Shown one piece after another: positions 63,157 through 64,000 of a stretch of DNA of 64,000 nt (positions are counted from its first letter, which is position 1; every line of letters begins with the position of its first letter). The position numbers and the translations under genes are program-made. This DNA comes from Desulfomonile tiedjei DSM 6799 (GTDB taxonomy: Bacteria; Desulfobacterota; Desulfomonilia; Desulfomonilales; Desulfomonilaceae): positions 4,716,001 through 4,780,000 of the forward strand of contig NC_018025.1 in NCBI RefSeq assembly GCF_000266945.1, given 5' to 3'. The notes beneath the pieces are model-generated. The model did no database searches. It had not been told where the DNA came from and saw only the letters and a program-made list of their open reading frames with translations.

Positions 63157-64000
63157 ATGCATGAAGAAGTTTTTGTTGGCATAGATATCTCTAAAGATCA
63201 GTTGGATGCGCATGTGCTGCCAAAAGGCATGCACACCACCGTCAAGAATGACACTCAAGGCATCGACTCGCTGATTGAGATCCTCCACGCAGAGACCCCC
63301 ATGGTAATCGTGATGGAAGCCACCGGAGGCTACGAGATAACCGTTGCGGCCCAGTTAGGTCTCGCCGGCCTGCCGATCGCTGTCGTCAACCCTGGTCAGG
63401 TGCGGGACTTTGCTAAAGGCATCGGAAAACTCGCCAAGACAGACGCCATCGATGCTTATGTGCTGGCACGCTTTGCCCAAACGGTTAGGCCCATACCGAA
63501 GCCGCTGCCAACGGAGGACGAAAAGCAAATCAAGGAACTCGTAACACGTCGAAAGCAGCTTGTTGATTTGCGTGCATCAGAAAAGAATCGCCTCCATCGA
63601 GCCCGTTCCAATCGCGTGCAGCGCAGCATTCAAACGGTCATAGCAGCCCTAGATAAGGAAATCGAAGACATCGATAAAGATGTCGATGACCTTATCAGGA
63701 AATCGCCTCTGTGGCGTGAAACAGAGGAACTCCTCCGAACCTTCAAAGGCGTGGGCCCCATAACTGCCAGAGTGCTCATGGCAAAACTGCCCGAACTGGG
63801 ACATGTCAGCCGTCATGAAATCAGTCGCCTCGTCGGCCTGGCGCCTCTCAACAAAGACAGCGGAAAGAAGAAAGGCAAGCGCGAGATTTCGGGTGGACGG
63901 GCGGATGTACGCTCAACCCTGTATATGGCTGCAGTCGCGGCCATAACGTCCAATGTAGTCATCAAGCCTTTCTATCAACGCCTCATTGAGGCTGGAAAAC
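63157..64000 (+). CDS. IS110-family transposase/recombinase, 3' end outside window
   Basis: At least 281 residues, open to the window edge. Start ATG at 63157 (an in-frame ATG lies at 63148; GGTGGG precedes both). N-terminal RuvC-like DEDD domain: VGIDISKDQLDAH, VMEATGGYE, and GKLAKTDAIDAYVLA. C-terminal Tnp domain: TFKGVGPITARVLMAKLP, LVGLAPLNKDSGKKKGKREISGGRADVRSTLYMAA with the catalytic Ser region. Typical length is about 320-350 residues, so some 40-70 residues are missing. Confidence 0.92.
   Translation, partial: MHEEVFVGIDISKDQLDAHVLPKGMHTTVKNDTQGIDSLIEILHAETPMVIVMEATGGYEITVAAQLGLAGLPIAVVNPGQVRDFAKGIGKLAKTDAIDAYVLARFAQTVRPIPKPLPTEDEKQIKELVTRRKQLVDLRASEKNRLHRARSNRVQRSIQTVIAALDKEIEDIDKDVDDLIRKSPLWRETEELLRTFKGVGPITARVLMAKLPELGHVSRHEISRLVGLAPLNKDSGKKKGKREISGGRADVRSTLYMAAVAAITSNVVIKPFYQRLIEAGK

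Larger units (their letters stand above)
62839..64000 (+). mobile_element. IS110-family element, left part (runs off the window)
   Basis: A DEDD recombinase gene with a ~318-base noncoding left end that begins where the REP half-hairpin breaks off. IS110 elements have no terminal inverted repeats and often target REP sequences, both consistent here. The left border near 62838/62839 is inferred; the right end is outside the window. Confidence 0.6.

Noticed and set aside
1-64000. tRNA or rRNA genes
   Set aside because: I looked for T-loop and anticodon-arm patterns on both strands and found no consistent cloverleaf; a covariance search would be decisive.

Overview
The window looks like chromosomal DNA of a sulfate-reducing deltaproteobacterium (Desulfobacterota). 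The pointers are a dissimilatory-type sulfate adenylyltransferase (sat), hydrogenase maturation genes (hypCDE), many two-gene operons, large signalling proteins and roughly 50% GC. A Desulfomonile-like organism would fit, but that is recognition, not a database result. Most of the DNA is ordinary chromosome. The intergenic spaces are unusually rich in dispersed palindromic and MITE-like repeats, and there are three insertion-sequence copies.

Layout. 1-8.7 kb: membrane-anchored trypsin-like protease, a 60-residue protein, pantothenate genes panB and panE, a secreted K/E/P-rich protein, a ParB-fold protein, dCMP deaminase and a patatin-like lipase. 9.3-15.2 kb: sat with a small partner gene and a strong terminator, then rpsO-pnp-M16 peptidase and a small membrane protein with a twin CX3C motif. 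15.7-21.7 kb: two near-identical copies of a 1.48-kb DDE insertion sequence. One splits a secreted jelly-roll protein gene and the other clips the 3' end of an ankyrin-repeat gene. A two-gene HU operon lies between them. 22.2-30.7 kb: a leftward catabolic cluster with a TetR regulator, a cyclase-family hydrolase, a complete branched-chain-type ABC importer, an MBL-fold hydrolase and a BKACE-type beta-keto acid cleavage enzyme. 31.2-37.2 kb: ileS-lspA, an MBL-fold hydrolase, prmA and a small exported protein. 37.7-45.3 kb: mtnA-pncB, a PAS-GGDEF diguanylate cyclase, a nitroreductase, small exported proteins and an exported 2-keto-4-pentenoate hydratase-like protein. 45.3-50.6 kb: a UbiB-family kinase, then an orphan NMT1-type binding protein overlapping a dCache-HAMP class III nucleotide cyclase gene. 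51-57.3 kb: a surface-glycan region with a GT4, a GlfT-like GT2, a eukaryotic-type UDP-galactopyranose mutase and a coiled-coil methyltransferase-like protein. 57.6-64 kb: bioD, glutamate dehydrogenase, hypCDE and the left part of an IS110-family element running off the window.

How the parts fit. The strongest candidates for undescribed biology are: (1) the TetR/cyclase/ABC importer/MBL/BKACE cluster, a self-contained uptake and degradation route for an unknown carboxylate or cyclic compound; (2) the orphan binding protein translationally coupled to a sensor cyclase; (3) the galactofuranose pair built on a eukaryotic-type mutase; (4) the structured leader of the IS110 element, which should encode a bridge-type guide RNA and appears inserted in the loop of a REP-like hairpin; (5) a 250-bp element with perfect 20-bp ends and three nested hairpins; and (6) a ~180-bp MITE-like family present six times.

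No tRNA, rRNA or CRISPR array was found.
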